NCBI RefSeq assembly: GCF_029839275.1
Contig: NZ_JAOCAH010000006.1
Coordinates: 233,842 to 297,841 of the forward strand
Direction of reading: 5' to 3'
Length of the DNA stretch: 64,000 bases
DNA from: Pseudomonas sp. GD03944
GTDB taxonomy: Bacteria; Pseudomonadota; Gammaproteobacteria; Pseudomonadales; Pseudomonadaceae
In this document: positions 8,429-17,329 of the stretch, one piece after another
Position numbering within the stretch: position 1 is the stretch's first letter
How the letters are laid out: every line of letters begins with the position of its first letter
Notes under the pieces: model-generated
The model's database searches: none
What the model saw: only the letters and a program-made list of their open reading frames with translations
What the model was told of the DNA's origin: nothing
Translations under genes and position numbers: made by a program

Positions 8429-9343
8429 ATGAATCGCAACGATCTGCGCCGCGTCGACCTCAATCTCCTGATTGTTTTTGAAACGCTGATGCACGAGCGC
8501 AGCGTGACGCGCGCGGCTGAGAAGCTATTTCTGGGCCAACCGGCGATCAGCGCCGCGTTGTCGCGCCTGCGCAGCCTGTTCGACGACCCGCTGTTCGTGC
8601 GTACCGGGCGCAGCATGGAGCCCACCGCGCGCGCCCAGGAAATCTTCGCCCTGCTCTCGCCGGCCCTGGATTCGATCTCCACGGCGGTCAGCCGCGCCGC
8701 CGATTTCGACCCGGCCACCAGCAATGCGGTGTTCCGGATCGGCCTGTCGGACGACGTCGAGTTCGGCCTGCTGCCGCCGCTGATCAAGCGCCTGCGCGCC
8801 GAGGCACCGGGCGTGGTGCTGGTGATCCGCCGCACCAACTACTTATTGATGCCCGGCCTGCTGGCCTCCGGGGAAATCTCCGTGGGCGTGGCCTACACCG
8901 AGGAACTCCCCGCCAACGCCAAGCGCAAGGTGCTGCGACGCGCCAAGGCCAAGCTGCTGCGGGCCGACACCGTGCCCGGCCCGCTGAGCCTGGACGACTT
9001 CTGTGCCCGCCCCCACGCCCTGGTGTCGTTCGCCGGCGACCTGGGCGGCTTCATCGATGAAGGGCTGGAAAAGATCGGCCGCAAGCGCCGCGTGGTGCTG
9101 GCCGTGCCACAGTTCAACGGCCTGGGTACCCTGCTCAGCGGTACCGATATCGTCGCCACCGTGCCGGACTACACCGCCGCCGCGCTGAGCGCTGCCGGCG
9201 GGCTGCGCACCGAGGACCTGCCAATCGAGATGCAGACCTTCGAGCTGCACATGACCTGGCGCGGTGCCCAGGACAACGACCCCGCCGAACGCTGGCTGCG
9301 TTCGCGTATCCAGATGTTCGTCGGCGACCCCGACAGCCTGTGA
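8429..9343 (+). CDS. mexT: MexT, LysR-type activator of mexEF-oprN
   Basis: LysR-family transcriptional activator of 304 residues. The N-terminal winged helix-turn-helix reads VDLNLLIVFETLMHERSVTR followed by the recognition helix region QPAISAALSRLRSLFDDPLF; the rest is the co-inducer-binding domain. It matches the P. aeruginosa MexT sequence I remember closely, including the ending in DNDPAERWLRSRIQMF and GDPDSL. The frame is intact over the full active length, with no sign of the inactivating insertion known from some PAO1 lineages. In that species it senses redox or electrophile stress and activates mexEF-oprN and mexS. It lies between divergent mexS and the co-directional efflux operon. 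Confidence 0.95.
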   Translation: MNRNDLRRVDLNLLIVFETLMHERSVTRAAEKLFLGQPAISAALSRLRSLFDDPLFVRTGRSMEPTARAQEIFALLSPALDSISTAVSRAADFDPATSNAVFRIGLSDDVEFGLLPPLIKRLRAEAPGVVLVIRRTNYLLMPGLLASGEISVGVAYTEELPANAKRKVLRRAKAKLLRADTVPGPLSLDDFCARPHALVSFAGDLGGFIDEGLEKIGRKRRVVLAVPQFNGLGTLLSGTDIVATVPDYTAAALSAAGGLRTEDLPIEMQTFELHMTWRGAQDNDPAERWLRSRIQMFVGDPDSL

Positions 9344-9358
9344 ACGCCCCCATACGGT

Positions 9359-9379
9359 GCAGCGGAGCCCCTCCGCTGC
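9359..9379 (+). terminator. Hairpin after mexT
   Basis: A 9-base perfect stem GCAGCGGAG/CTCCGCTGC with a CCC loop lies 15 bases after the mexT stop. Only CCCGTTT follows, so intrinsic termination is uncertain; it separates mexT from the mexE promoter region. Confidence 0.35.
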
Positions 9380-9393
9380 CCGTTTCGCACCAC

Positions 9394-9440
9394 TATCGAG
9401 CTATATCGATATAACCAGCCCATTCATCATTCCGAATGAT
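9394..9440 (+). promoter_or_regulatory. Candidate MexT binding region upstream of mexE
   Basis: Two palindromes lie in the 183-base mexT-mexE gap. One is TATCGA-N6-TCGATA at 9394-9411. The other is a perfect 15-base palindrome ATCATTCCGAATGAT at 9426-9440, which has the ATC-N9-GAT core of nod-box-type LysR sites described for MexT. mexE starts 86 bases further on. The longer published MexT motif is only partly matched, so binding is inferred. Confidence 0.55.
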
Positions 9441-9526
9441 ATTCAAATTCGTATCGTTCGATTCGTCGTAGGCCCTTGCGCGCAGCAGACTCCGCCCATC
9501 CATAAAACCCTCTGGCGGAATCACAC

Positions 9527-10768
9527 ATGGAACAGCCAAATAAAAATACCTGGCGCTTTCCCCTTGCTCTCGCAGCGGTACTGGTCCTCAGTGCCTGCGG
9601 CAAAACTCCCGAAACCACTCAGCAGATGCCCGCCGCCAAGGTCAGCGTCGCCGAGGTCATCGAACAACCAATCAACGAGTGGGATGAATTCACTGGCCGC
9701 CTGGAAGCCCCGGAATCGGTCGAGATCCGTCCCCGCGTCTCCGGCTTCATCGACAAGGTAGCCTTCCAGGAAGGTCGCCTGGTCAAGAAAGGCGACCTGC
9801 TGTTCCAGATCGACCCGCGCCCGTTCCAGGCCGAAGTCAAACGCCTCGAAGCCCAACTGCAACAAGCCCGCGCCAACCAGTCCCGCACCGTGAGCGAAGC
9901 CCGCCGCGGTGAGCGCCTGCGCCAGAGCAACGCGATCTCCGCCGAACTCGCCGATGCCCGCGCCAGCGCCGCCCAGGAAGCCCAGGCCGCCGTGGCCGGC
10001 ATCCAGGCCGAACTGGACAACGCCCGCCTCAACCTGAGCTTCACCCGCGTCACCGCGCCGATCGACGGCCGCGTCAGCCGCGCCGAGATCACCGAGGGCA
10101 ACCTGGTCACCGCCGGCCAGAGCCTGCTCACCAGCGTGGTCAGCACCGACAAGGTCTACGCCTACTTCGACGCCGACGAGCGCGTGTTCCTCAAGTACCT
10201 GGAACTGGCCCGCAAGGACGAGCGCGATGCCCGTGGCGCCAGCCCGGTGTACCTGGGCCTGTCCAACGAAGACGGTCACCCGCACCTCGGCCAGCTGGAC
10301 TTCCTGGACAACCAGGTCAACCCGCAGACCGGCACCATCCGTGGCCGCGCCGTGTTCGACAACCGTGACGGCCGCTTCACCCCCGGCCTGTATGCCCGCC
10401 TGAAACTGGTCGGCAGCAGCACCTACGCCGCCACCCTGATCCAGGACGCCGCCGTCGGCACCGATCTGGGCAAGAAGTTCGTGCTGGTACTGGGTGCCGA
10501 CAACAGCGTGAATTACCGCGCCATCGAGATGGGACCGAAGATGGAAGGCCTGCGCATCGTCCGCACCGGCCTGGCCAAGGGCGAGAAGATCGTGGTCAAC
10601 GGCCTGCAGCGCGCCATGCCGGGCTCCATCGTCGACCCGCAGAACGTCGCCATGGCCGATGAAGACACCCTGGCCAGCCTCGCCCGTCAGCGCGAAGCCG
10701 TCGAAAGCCGTGATAACCCTCGTGTCGCCGTGAAGAACACCGGGTCCACTCCCGCCCCACGCAGCTAA
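9527..10768 (+). CDS. mexE: MexE, RND periplasmic adaptor
   Basis: Membrane-fusion lipoprotein of the MexEF-OprN tripartite multidrug efflux pump, bridging MexF and OprN in the periplasm. The 413-residue product has a lipoprotein signal with the lipobox LSAC at residues 22-25. Next come a beta-barrel/lipoyl segment (VSVAEVIEQPINEWDEFTGR, GDLLFQIDPRPFQAEV), an alpha-helical hairpin of about residues 100-170 and the second lipoyl half (NLSFTRVTAPIDGRVSRAE). It is the first gene of an operon: mexF starts 12 bases after its stop. The start at 9527 gives the expected signal peptide. Expression is expected to be MexT-dependent through the palindromes just upstream. Confidence 0.96.
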   Translation: MEQPNKNTWRFPLALAAVLVLSACGKTPETTQQMPAAKVSVAEVIEQPINEWDEFTGRLEAPESVEIRPRVSGFIDKVAFQEGRLVKKGDLLFQIDPRPFQAEVKRLEAQLQQARANQSRTVSEARRGERLRQSNAISAELADARASAAQEAQAAVAGIQAELDNARLNLSFTRVTAPIDGRVSRAEITEGNLVTAGQSLLTSVVSTDKVYAYFDADERVFLKYLELARKDERDARGASPVYLGLSNEDGHPHLGQLDFLDNQVNPQTGTIRGRAVFDNRDGRFTPGLYARLKLVGSSTYAATLIQDAAVGTDLGKKFVLVLGADNSVNYRAIEMGPKMEGLRIVRTGLAKGEKIVVNGLQRAMPGSIVDPQNVAMADEDTLASLARQREAVESRDNPRVAVKNTGSTPAPRS

Positions 10769-10780
10769 CAGGTCACGACG

Positions 10781-13700
10781 ATGAATTTCTCCCAATTTTT
10801 CATATTGCGGCCGATTTTCGCCGCGGTGCTGTCGCTGATCATCCTGATCGGCGGCGCCATCTCGCTGTTCCAGCTACCGATCAGCGAATACCCCGAAGTG
10901 GTCCCGCCCACCGTGGTGGTGCGCGCCAATTTCCCCGGTGCCAACCCCAAGGTCATCGGCGAAACCGTGGCCTCGCCCCTGGAACAGGCCATCGTCGGCG
11001 TGGAAGGCATGCTGTACATGTCGTCGCAGTCGACCAGCGACGGCAAGCTGACCCTGACCGTCACCTTCGCCCTGGGTACCGACCTGGACAACGCCCAGGT
11101 GCAGGTGCAGAACCGCGTAACGCGGACCATGCCGACCCTGCCCACCGAGGTGCAGCGCCTGGGTGTGACCGTGGACAAGGCGTCCCCCGACCTGACCATG
11201 GTGGTGCACCTGACCTCACCGGATCAGCGCTACGACATGCTCTACCTGTCCAACTACGCCGCGCTCAACGTCAAGGACGAGCTGGCGCGCCTGGACGGCG
11301 TGGGTGACGTGCAGCTGTTCGGCATGGGCAACTACTCGCTGCGCGTGTGGCTGGACCCGAACAAGGTGGCCTCGCGCAACCTCACCGCCACCGACGTGGT
11401 CAACGCCATCCGCGAGCAGAACCGCCAGGTGGCGGCCGGTGCCCTCGGTGCGCCGCCCTCGGAGGCCGGCAACAGCTTCCAGCTGTCGATCAACACCCAG
11501 GGCCGTCTGGTCACGGAAGAGGAATTCGAGAACATCATCATCCGTGCCGGTGACGATGGCGAAATCACGCGCCTCAGGGACATTGCCCGTATCGAACTGG
11601 GTTCCAGCCAGTACGCCCTGCGCTCGCTGCTGAACAACCAGCCGGCGGTCGCCATCCCGGTGTTCCAGCGGCCCGGTTCCAACGCCATCGAGATTTCCGA
11701 CTCGGTGCGTGAGCGCATGGCCGAACTGAAGCAGAGCTTCCCCCAGGGCGTGGACTACGAAATCGTCTATGACCCGACCATCTTCGTCCGTGGTTCCATC
11801 GAGGCGGTGGTGCACACCCTGCTCGAAGCCATCGTGCTGGTGGTGCTGGTGGTGATCCTCTTCCTGCAGACCTGGCGTGCCTCGATCATCCCGCTGGCCG
11901 CCGTGCCGGTGTCGCTGATCGGTACGTTCGCCGTGATGCACATGTTCGGCTTCTCGCTCAACGCCCTGTCGCTGTTCGGCCTGGTACTGGCCATCGGTAT
12001 CGTGGTGGACGACGCCATCGTCGTGGTGGAGAACGTCGAGCGGAACATCGGCCTCGGCAAGACCCCGCTCGAAGCCACCAAGCAGGCCATGAAAGAAGTG
12101 ACCGGCCCGATCGTCGCCACGGCCCTGGTGCTGTGTGCGGTGTTCGTCCCGACTGCGTTCATCTCCGGCCTCACCGGGCAGTTCTACCAGCAGTTCGCCC
12201 TGACCATCGCGATTTCCACGGTGATCTCGGCCATCAACTCCCTGACCCTGTCGCCGGCCCTAGCCGCCCTGCTGCTGAAAAGCCACGGCGCACCGAAGGA
12301 CGGTTTCTCCAGGGTCCTCGACAAACTGTTCGGCGGCTGGCTGTTCGGCCCGTTCAACCGCATGTTCGACCGCGCCAGCAATGGCTACGTCGGCACCGTG
12401 CGCCGCGTGCTGCGTGCCAGTGGTGTGGCCATGCTGCTGTATGTCGGCCTGCTGGGCCTGGGCTACATGGGCTTCTCCAGCACCCCGACCGGTTTCGTGC
12501 CGCAACAGGACAAGCAGTACCTGGTCGCCTTCGCCCAACTGCCGGATGCCGCCACCCTCGACCGTACCGAGGACGTCATCAAGCGCATGTCGGAAATCGC
12601 CGGCAAGCACCCGGGCGTGGAGAACACCGTGGCCTTCCCGGGCCTGTCGATCAACGGTTTCACCAACAGCCCGAACAGCGGCATCGTGTTCACCCCGCTG
12701 CGCCCGTTCGACGAGCGCAAGGACCCGTCGATGAGCGCCAACGCCATCGCGGCCGAGCTCAACGCCCAGTTCGCCGAGATCCAGGACGCCTACATCGCGA
12801 TCTTCCCACCGCCGCCGGTACAGGGGCTGGGCACCATCGGCGGGTTCCGCCTGCAGATCCAGGACCGCGGTAGCCTCGGCTACGAGGAACTGTTCGTGCA
12901 GACCCAGAACATCATCGCCAAGGCGCGCCAGTTGCCGGAGCTGAACCCGATGTCGGTGTTCACCAGCTACCAGGTCAACGTGCCGCAGATCGACGCCAAC
13001 ATCGACCGTGAGAAGGCCAAGACCCACGGCGTGGCCATCAGCGACATCTTCGACACCATGCAGGTGTACCTGGGTTCGCTGTACGCCAACGACTTCAACC
13101 GCTTTGGCCGGACCTACCAGGTCAACGTGCAGGCCGAGCAGCAGTTCCGCCTGGAGCCGGAGCAGATCGGCCAGCTCAAGGTGCGCAATAACCGTGGCGA
13201 GATGATCCCGCTGTCGACCTTCGTCAAGGTGGACAACAGCTCGGGGCCGGACCGGGTGATGCACTACAACGGCTTCCTCACCGCCGAGATCAACGGCGCG
13301 GCAGCCCCCGGCTACAGCTCCGGCCAGGCCGAGGCGGCGATCGCCAAGCTGCTGAAAGAGGAACTGCCCAACGGCATGACCTTCGAGTGGACCGAACTGA
13401 CCTACCAGCAGATCCTGGCCGGTAACAGCGCGATCTTCATCTTCCCGCTCTGCGTGCTGCTGGCCTTCCTGGTGCTGGCCGCCCAGTACGAAAGCTGGAG
13501 CCTGCCGCTGGCGGTGATCCTGATCGTGCCGACCGTGCTGTTCTCGGCCATCGTCGGGGTGATCCTGTCCGGTAGCGACAACAACATCTTTACCCAGATC
13601 GGCTTGATCGTACTGGTGGGGCTGGCCTGCAAGAACGCCATCCTGATCATCGAGTTCGCCAAGGAGAAACAGGAAGAAGGCCTGGACCGCGTCGCCGCGG

Positions 13701-13960
13701 TACTGGAAGCCTGCCGCCTGCGTCTGCGCCCGATCCTGATGACCTCCATCGCCTTCATCATGGGCGTGGTGCCCCTGGTGCTGTCGAGCGGTGCCGGTGC
13801 GGAAATGCGCCACGCCATGGGTGTCGCGGTGTTCAGCGGGATGATCGGCGTGACCTTCTTCGGCCTGCTGCTGACCCCGGTGTTCTTCGTCCTGATCCGG
13901 GCCTTCGTGGAGAAACGCGAAGCCCGCAAAGCCGCTCGCCTGCAGGAGGTGCATGCATGA
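10781..13960 (+). CDS. mexF: MexF, RND multidrug transporter
   Basis: Inner-membrane proton-driven RND exporter of 1059 residues. In P. aeruginosa the pump exports chloramphenicol, fluoroquinolones, trimethoprim and a quorum-sensing precursor. The sequence shows the N-terminal helix FFILRPIFAAVLSLIILIGG, the TM4 proton-relay motif [17 protein letters not shown] with its paired Asp residues, the second-half equivalent ACKNAILIIEFAKE, and two large periplasmic loops. Length is within a few residues of the family norm. The stop overlaps the oprN start by four bases (ATGA), so the two are translationally coupled. No truncation is seen. Confidence 0.97.
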   Translation: MNFSQFFILRPIFAAVLSLIILIGGAISLFQLPISEYPEVVPPTVVVRANFPGANPKVIGETVASPLEQAIVGVEGMLYMSSQSTSDGKLTLTVTFALGTDLDNAQVQVQNRVTRTMPTLPTEVQRLGVTVDKASPDLTMVVHLTSPDQRYDMLYLSNYAALNVKDELARLDGVGDVQLFGMGNYSLRVWLDPNKVASRNLTATDVVNAIREQNRQVAAGALGAPPSEAGNSFQLSINTQGRLVTEEEFENIIIRAGDDGEITRLRDIARIELGSSQYALRSLLNNQPAVAIPVFQRPGSNAIEISDSVRERMAELKQSFPQGVDYEIVYDPTIFVRGSIEAVVHTLLEAIVLVVLVVILFLQTWRASIIPLAAVPVSLIGTFAVMHMFGFSLNALSLFGLVLAIGIVVDDAIVVVENVERNIGLGKTPLEATKQAMKEVTGPIVATALVLCAVFVPTAFISGLTGQFYQQFALTIAISTVISAINSLTLSPALAALLLKSHGAPKDGFSRVLDKLFGGWLFGPFNRMFDRASNGYVGTVRRVLRASGVAMLLYVGLLGLGYMGFSSTPTGFVPQQDKQYLVAFAQLPDAATLDRTEDVIKRMSEIAGKHPGVENTVAFPGLSINGFTNSPNSGIVFTPLRPFDERKDPSMSANAIAAELNAQFAEIQDAYIAIFPPPPVQGLGTIGGFRLQIQDRGSLGYEELFVQTQNIIAKARQLPELNPMSVFTSYQVNVPQIDANIDREKAKTHGVAISDIFDTMQVYLGSLYANDFNRFGRTYQVNVQAEQQFRLEPEQIGQLKVRNNRGEMIPLSTFVKVDNSSGPDRVMHYNGFLTAEINGAAAPGYSSGQAEAAIAKLLKEELPNGMTFEWTELTYQQILAGNSAIFIFPLCVLLAFLVLAAQYESWSLPLAVILIVPTVLFSAIVGVILSGSDNNIFTQIGLIVLVGLACKNAILIIEFAKEKQEEGLDRVAAVLEACRLRLRPILMTSIAFIMGVVPLVLSSGAGAEMRHAMGVAVFSGMIGVTFFGLLLTPVFFVLIRAFVEKREARKAARLQEVHA

Positions 13961-15345
13961 AGCTCTTTGCCCCCGCCCTGCTGGTCCTGGCCCTGTCGGC
14001 GTGTGCCGTAGGCCCGGACTACAAGACGCCGCAGACCGACGCGGCCACCTTGAGCCATGCACAGGCCAATCAGTACGACCGCTCGCGGTTCGAGGCGGTC
14101 TGGTGGCAGCAGTTCGACGACCCGACCCTGAACCAGCTGGTGCAGCAGTCACTGCAGGACAACCGCGAGCTGCGCGTGGCGTTCTCCCGCCTGCGCGCCG
14201 CCCGCGCCATCCGCGACGACGTGGCCAACGACCGCCTGCCGACCATCACCAGCCGCGCCAGTGCCGAGATCGGCAAGGGCCAGCGACCGGGTGAAACCAA
14301 ACAGCGGGTCAACGCCGAGCGCTACGACCTGGGCCTGGACATGGCCTGGGAACTGGACCTGTTCGGCCGCATCCAGCGTCAGCTGGAAGCCAGCGAGGCG
14401 CAGATCGAGGTCGCCGAAGCGGATTATTACCAGGTACAGGTCAGCCTGATCGCCGAACTGGTGGACGCCTACGGCAACCTGCGCGGCGCGCAACTACGTG
14501 AGCGGATTGCCCGGGAAAACCTGAAGAACCAGCAGGAGTCGCGCGGCATCACCGAGCAACTGCGCGATGCCGGCGTCGGCAGCGAACTGGACGTGCTGCG
14601 GGCCGATGCGCGCCTGGCCGCCACCGAGGCCAGCGTGCCGCAACTGCAAGCACAGCAGGTCCGTGCGAAGAACCGCATCGCCACCCTGCTCGGCCAGCGC
14701 CCGGACCAGTTGAGCGTGGACCTCTCGGCCCAGCCACTGCCGGCTATCGCCAAGGCCCTGCCGATCGGTGATCCCGCCGAGCTGCTGCGTCGCCGTCCGG
14801 ACGTGCATGCCGCCGAGCGGCAACTGGCAGCGGCCACCGCCAATATCGGCGTGGCCACCGCCGACCTGTTCCCACGGGTCAGCCTCAGCGGCTTCCTCGG
14901 CTTCACCGCCGGGCGCGGCTCGCAACTGGGTTCCTCCGCTGCACGGGCCTGGGGCGTCGCCCCGAGCATCACCTGGGCCGCCTTCGACCTGGGCAGCGTG
15001 CGGGCTCGCCTGCGCGGCGCCGAAGCGGAAGCCGACGGTGCCCTGGCGCAGTACGAGCAGCAGGTGCTGCTGGCCCTGGAGGAATCGGAAAACGCCTTCA
15101 GCGACTACGCCAAGCAGCAGCAACGCCTGCTGGCCCTGGTGCGTCAGTCGGAAGCCAGCCGCGCCGCCGCGCAGCAGGCCGCCGTGCGCTACCGCGAAGG
15201 CACCGTGGACTTCCTGGTGCTGCTCGACGCCGAACGCGAGCGCCTGGCCGCCGAGGACAGCCAGGCCCAGGCAGAAATCGATCTGTATCGCGGCATCGTC
15301 GCGATCTACAAGGCTCTTGGTGGCGGCTGGCAACCCAACGCCTGA
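13957..15345 (+). CDS. oprN: OprN, outer-membrane efflux channel
   Basis: TolC-like outer-membrane channel of the MexEF-OprN pump, 462 residues. It has a lipoprotein signal with lipobox LSAC at residues 13-16 followed by AVGPDYKTP, the usual N-terminus of OprM-family factors. Two OEP repeats are visible; the first contains DMAWELDLFGRIQRQLEAS and the second ITWAAFDLGSVRARLRGAEA. The C-terminus YRGIVAIYKALGGGW is a family hallmark. It starts inside the mexF stop codon and is the last gene of the operon; a strong intrinsic terminator follows at 15390. The OprN name rests on the neighbouring mexEF genes and close resemblance. Confidence 0.95.
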   Translation: MKLFAPALLVLALSACAVGPDYKTPQTDAATLSHAQANQYDRSRFEAVWWQQFDDPTLNQLVQQSLQDNRELRVAFSRLRAARAIRDDVANDRLPTITSRASAEIGKGQRPGETKQRVNAERYDLGLDMAWELDLFGRIQRQLEASEAQIEVAEADYYQVQVSLIAELVDAYGNLRGAQLRERIARENLKNQQESRGITEQLRDAGVGSELDVLRADARLAATEASVPQLQAQQVRAKNRIATLLGQRPDQLSVDLSAQPLPAIAKALPIGDPAELLRRRPDVHAAERQLAAATANIGVATADLFPRVSLSGFLGFTAGRGSQLGSSAARAWGVAPSITWAAFDLGSVRARLRGAEAEADGALAQYEQQVLLALEESENAFSDYAKQQQRLLALVRQSEASRAAAQQAAVRYREGTVDFLVLLDAERERLAAEDSQAQAEIDLYRGIVAIYKALGGGWQPNA

Positions 15346-15389
15346 CCCACCTGACGTTGCTCTCCGTGGCGGGTCACCCCGCCACTTCC

Positions 15390-15427
15390 AGCCCCGCGGA
15401 TCCGCTCCTGGCCGCGGGGCTTTTTTT
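15390..15427 (+). terminator. Intrinsic terminator after oprN
   Basis: A 10-base stem AGCCCCGCGG/CCGCGGGGCT with a 12-base loop is followed by seven T residues. This is a strong rho-independent terminator closing mexEF-oprN. Confidence 0.9.
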
Positions 15428-15526
15428 GCCCGGCGAACCGGGCCCGGCGATTGCCGTGCCGGCCTGCTTCGGGTAAAACGGCGCAGCGCCCGCCGTACCG
15501 GCCGCCCCCACTGCCCGGAGATCCCC

Positions 15527-16033
15527 ATGTTCCGTCGAACCGCCCCCGCCGCCCTGCTGCTCATCGTTGCGCTCATCGCCCTGGCCATGCTCGCCGGCGC
15601 GCTGTTTGCCCAGCATGTCCTCGGTTGGGAGCCGTGCACCCTGTGCGTGCAGATTCGCCTGTGGCTGGCCCTGGCCGCGGTATTCGCCCTGGTGCTCAGC
15701 GTGGCCGCCGCGACCCGCCAGACCTGGCTGTCGGTGCTGGCCTGGCCGCTGTTGCTGGCTGCCGCCGGCATGGCGCTGGTCGACAACGCCCACGTGGTGC
15801 TGATCGAGCTGGGCATCATGGAAAGCTCCAGCTGCTCGCCGTTCCCCTTCTATTCCCAGTACCTGCCCCTGCACGAATACCTGCCAGAGGTGTTCATGAG
15901 CGGTGGCATCTGCGGGCAGAACGATTACGCTGTGCTCGGCGTGCCGTTCACCGTCTGGACCCTGGCGAGCATCGCCGCCCTGGCGGCCTTCATCCTGCTG
16001 ACCCTGTGGCGTAGCCTGCGCAGCCGGCGCTGA
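15527..16033 (+). CDS. dsbB: Disulfide bond formation protein DsbB
   Basis: Inner-membrane quinone reductase that re-oxidises DsbA, 168 residues. Four transmembrane segments are visible. The first periplasmic redox pair is CTLC at about residues 37-40, within HVLGWEPCTLCVQIR. The second loop carries the other Cys pair in SSSCSPFPF and SGGICGQND, as needed for DsbB activity. The start at 15527 is chosen because a CGGAG ribosome site precedes it and the preceding in-frame stretch is unrelated. The glycosyltransferase gene starts three bases after its stop. Pseudomonas often has two DsbB paralogues (DsbB and DsbH); I cannot tell which this is from sequence alone. Confidence 0.93.
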   Translation: MFRRTAPAALLLIVALIALAMLAGALFAQHVLGWEPCTLCVQIRLWLALAAVFALVLSVAAATRQTWLSVLAWPLLLAAAGMALVDNAHVVLIELGIMESSSCSPFPFYSQYLPLHEYLPEVFMSGGICGQNDYAVLGVPFTVWTLASIAALAAFILLTLWRSLRSRR

Positions 16034-16036
16034 GCC

Positions 16037-17314
16037 ATGCGTCAGGTCCTGGTTGTCGGTTATGTCTGGCCGGAGCCGCGTTCGTCGGCCGCTGGCACCC
16101 GCCTGTACGAATTGCTCAGCCTGTTCCGCCAGCAAGGCTGGCAGGTGACTTTCGCCAGCGCCGCGGCGCTCTCGGAGCACCGCGCCGACCTGGCGCCGCT
16201 GGGCATTCCGGAAGTCGAGATCACCCTCAACTGCGACAGCTTCGACGCCCTGGTCGCCGAGCTGAAACCGGACCTGGTGCTGTTCGACCGCTTCTTCACC
16301 GAAGAACAGTTCGCCTGGCGCGTCGAGCGGGCCTGGCCGAATGCCGTGCGCGTGCTCGACACCAGCGACCTGCACAGCCTGCGCGACGCCCGCCATCACC
16401 AGCTGAAACAGGCGCAGCAGGCCTGCGCCAATGAAACCGAACGGCACCAGGTGGGCCCTGTCGAGGCCGACCAGGACCAGCTGTACGCCGCCATGGCCGG
16501 CCAGGACATGGCCCAGCGCGAGATCGCCGCGATCTACCGCAGCGACCTGACCCTGATGATTTCCACCTATGAGATGCAACTGCTGCAGGAACGCTTCGGC
16601 ATTGCCCCTGCGCTGCTGCACCACTGCGCACTGATGCTGATCCCCAGCGGCACCGCCCAGCCGGATTTTGCCGAACGCGAGCACTTCGTCAGCATCGGCA
16701 ACTTCCGCCACGCGCCGAACTGGGATTCGGTGCTGTGGCTCAAGCACGCCCTGTGGCCGCTGATCCGCCAGCGCCTGCCCCAGGCCCAGCTGCACGTGTA
16801 CGGCGCCTACCCGCCGCCCAAGGCCACGGCGTTGCACAACGCCAAGCAGGGCTTCCATGTGCTGGGCTGGGCCGACGATGCGCACCGGGTGATCAGCCAG
16901 GCCCGGGTGTGCCTGGCGCCGCTGCGCTTCGGCGCGGGGATCAAGGGCAAGCTGGCCGACGCCATGGCCTGCGGCACCCCCAGCGTGACCACGCCGATCG
17001 GCAGCGAAGGCATGCACGGCGACCTGCCCTGGGGCGGCGCGGTGGTGCACAACGCCGCCGCGTTCGCCGACGCCGCCGTCAGCCTGTACGAAGACGCCCA
17101 GCGCTGGCAGCAGGCCCGCCAGCACGGCACGGCCATCCTCGAGCAACTGTACGACCGCGAGCGGCTGGGCCGTGAGCTGATCGAACGCCTGGAGCAGTTG
17201 TTCGCGCAACGCGATGCCCTGCGCCAGCAGAACTTCGTCGGCAGCATGCTGCGCCACCACCTGCACAAGAGCACGCAGTACATGTCGCAGTGGATCGCCG
17301 CGAAGAACCGCTGA
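16037..17314 (+). CDS. Glycosyltransferase family 4-like protein
   Basis: A 425-residue protein with a GT-B glycosyltransferase fold. The N-terminus MRQVLVVGYVWPEPRSSAAG resembles glycosyltransferase family 1/4 enzymes. The C-terminal donor-binding part has LHVYGAYPPP, HVLGWADDAHRVI and the motif GIKGKLADAMACGTPSVTT, which matches the nucleotide-sugar site (K...AMACG.P). No transmembrane segment or signal is seen, so it is probably cytosolic. It starts three bases after dsbB, apparently co-transcribed, and ends 15 bases from the convergent SDR gene. Donor and acceptor sugars are unknown. No polysaccharide gene cluster surrounds it, which leaves its target (O-antigen, flagellin or another surface glycan) open. 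Confidence 0.85.
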   Translation: MRQVLVVGYVWPEPRSSAAGTRLYELLSLFRQQGWQVTFASAAALSEHRADLAPLGIPEVEITLNCDSFDALVAELKPDLVLFDRFFTEEQFAWRVERAWPNAVRVLDTSDLHSLRDARHHQLKQAQQACANETERHQVGPVEADQDQLYAAMAGQDMAQREIAAIYRSDLTLMISTYEMQLLQERFGIAPALLHHCALMLIPSGTAQPDFAEREHFVSIGNFRHAPNWDSVLWLKHALWPLIRQRLPQAQLHVYGAYPPPKATALHNAKQGFHVLGWADDAHRVISQARVCLAPLRFGAGIKGKLADAMACGTPSVTTPIGSEGMHGDLPWGGAVVHNAAAFADAAVSLYEDAQRWQQARQHGTAILEQLYDRERLGRELIERLEQLFAQRDALRQQNFVGSMLRHHLHKSTQYMSQWIAAKNR

Positions 17315-17329
17315 GCGCACGGCGGAACG

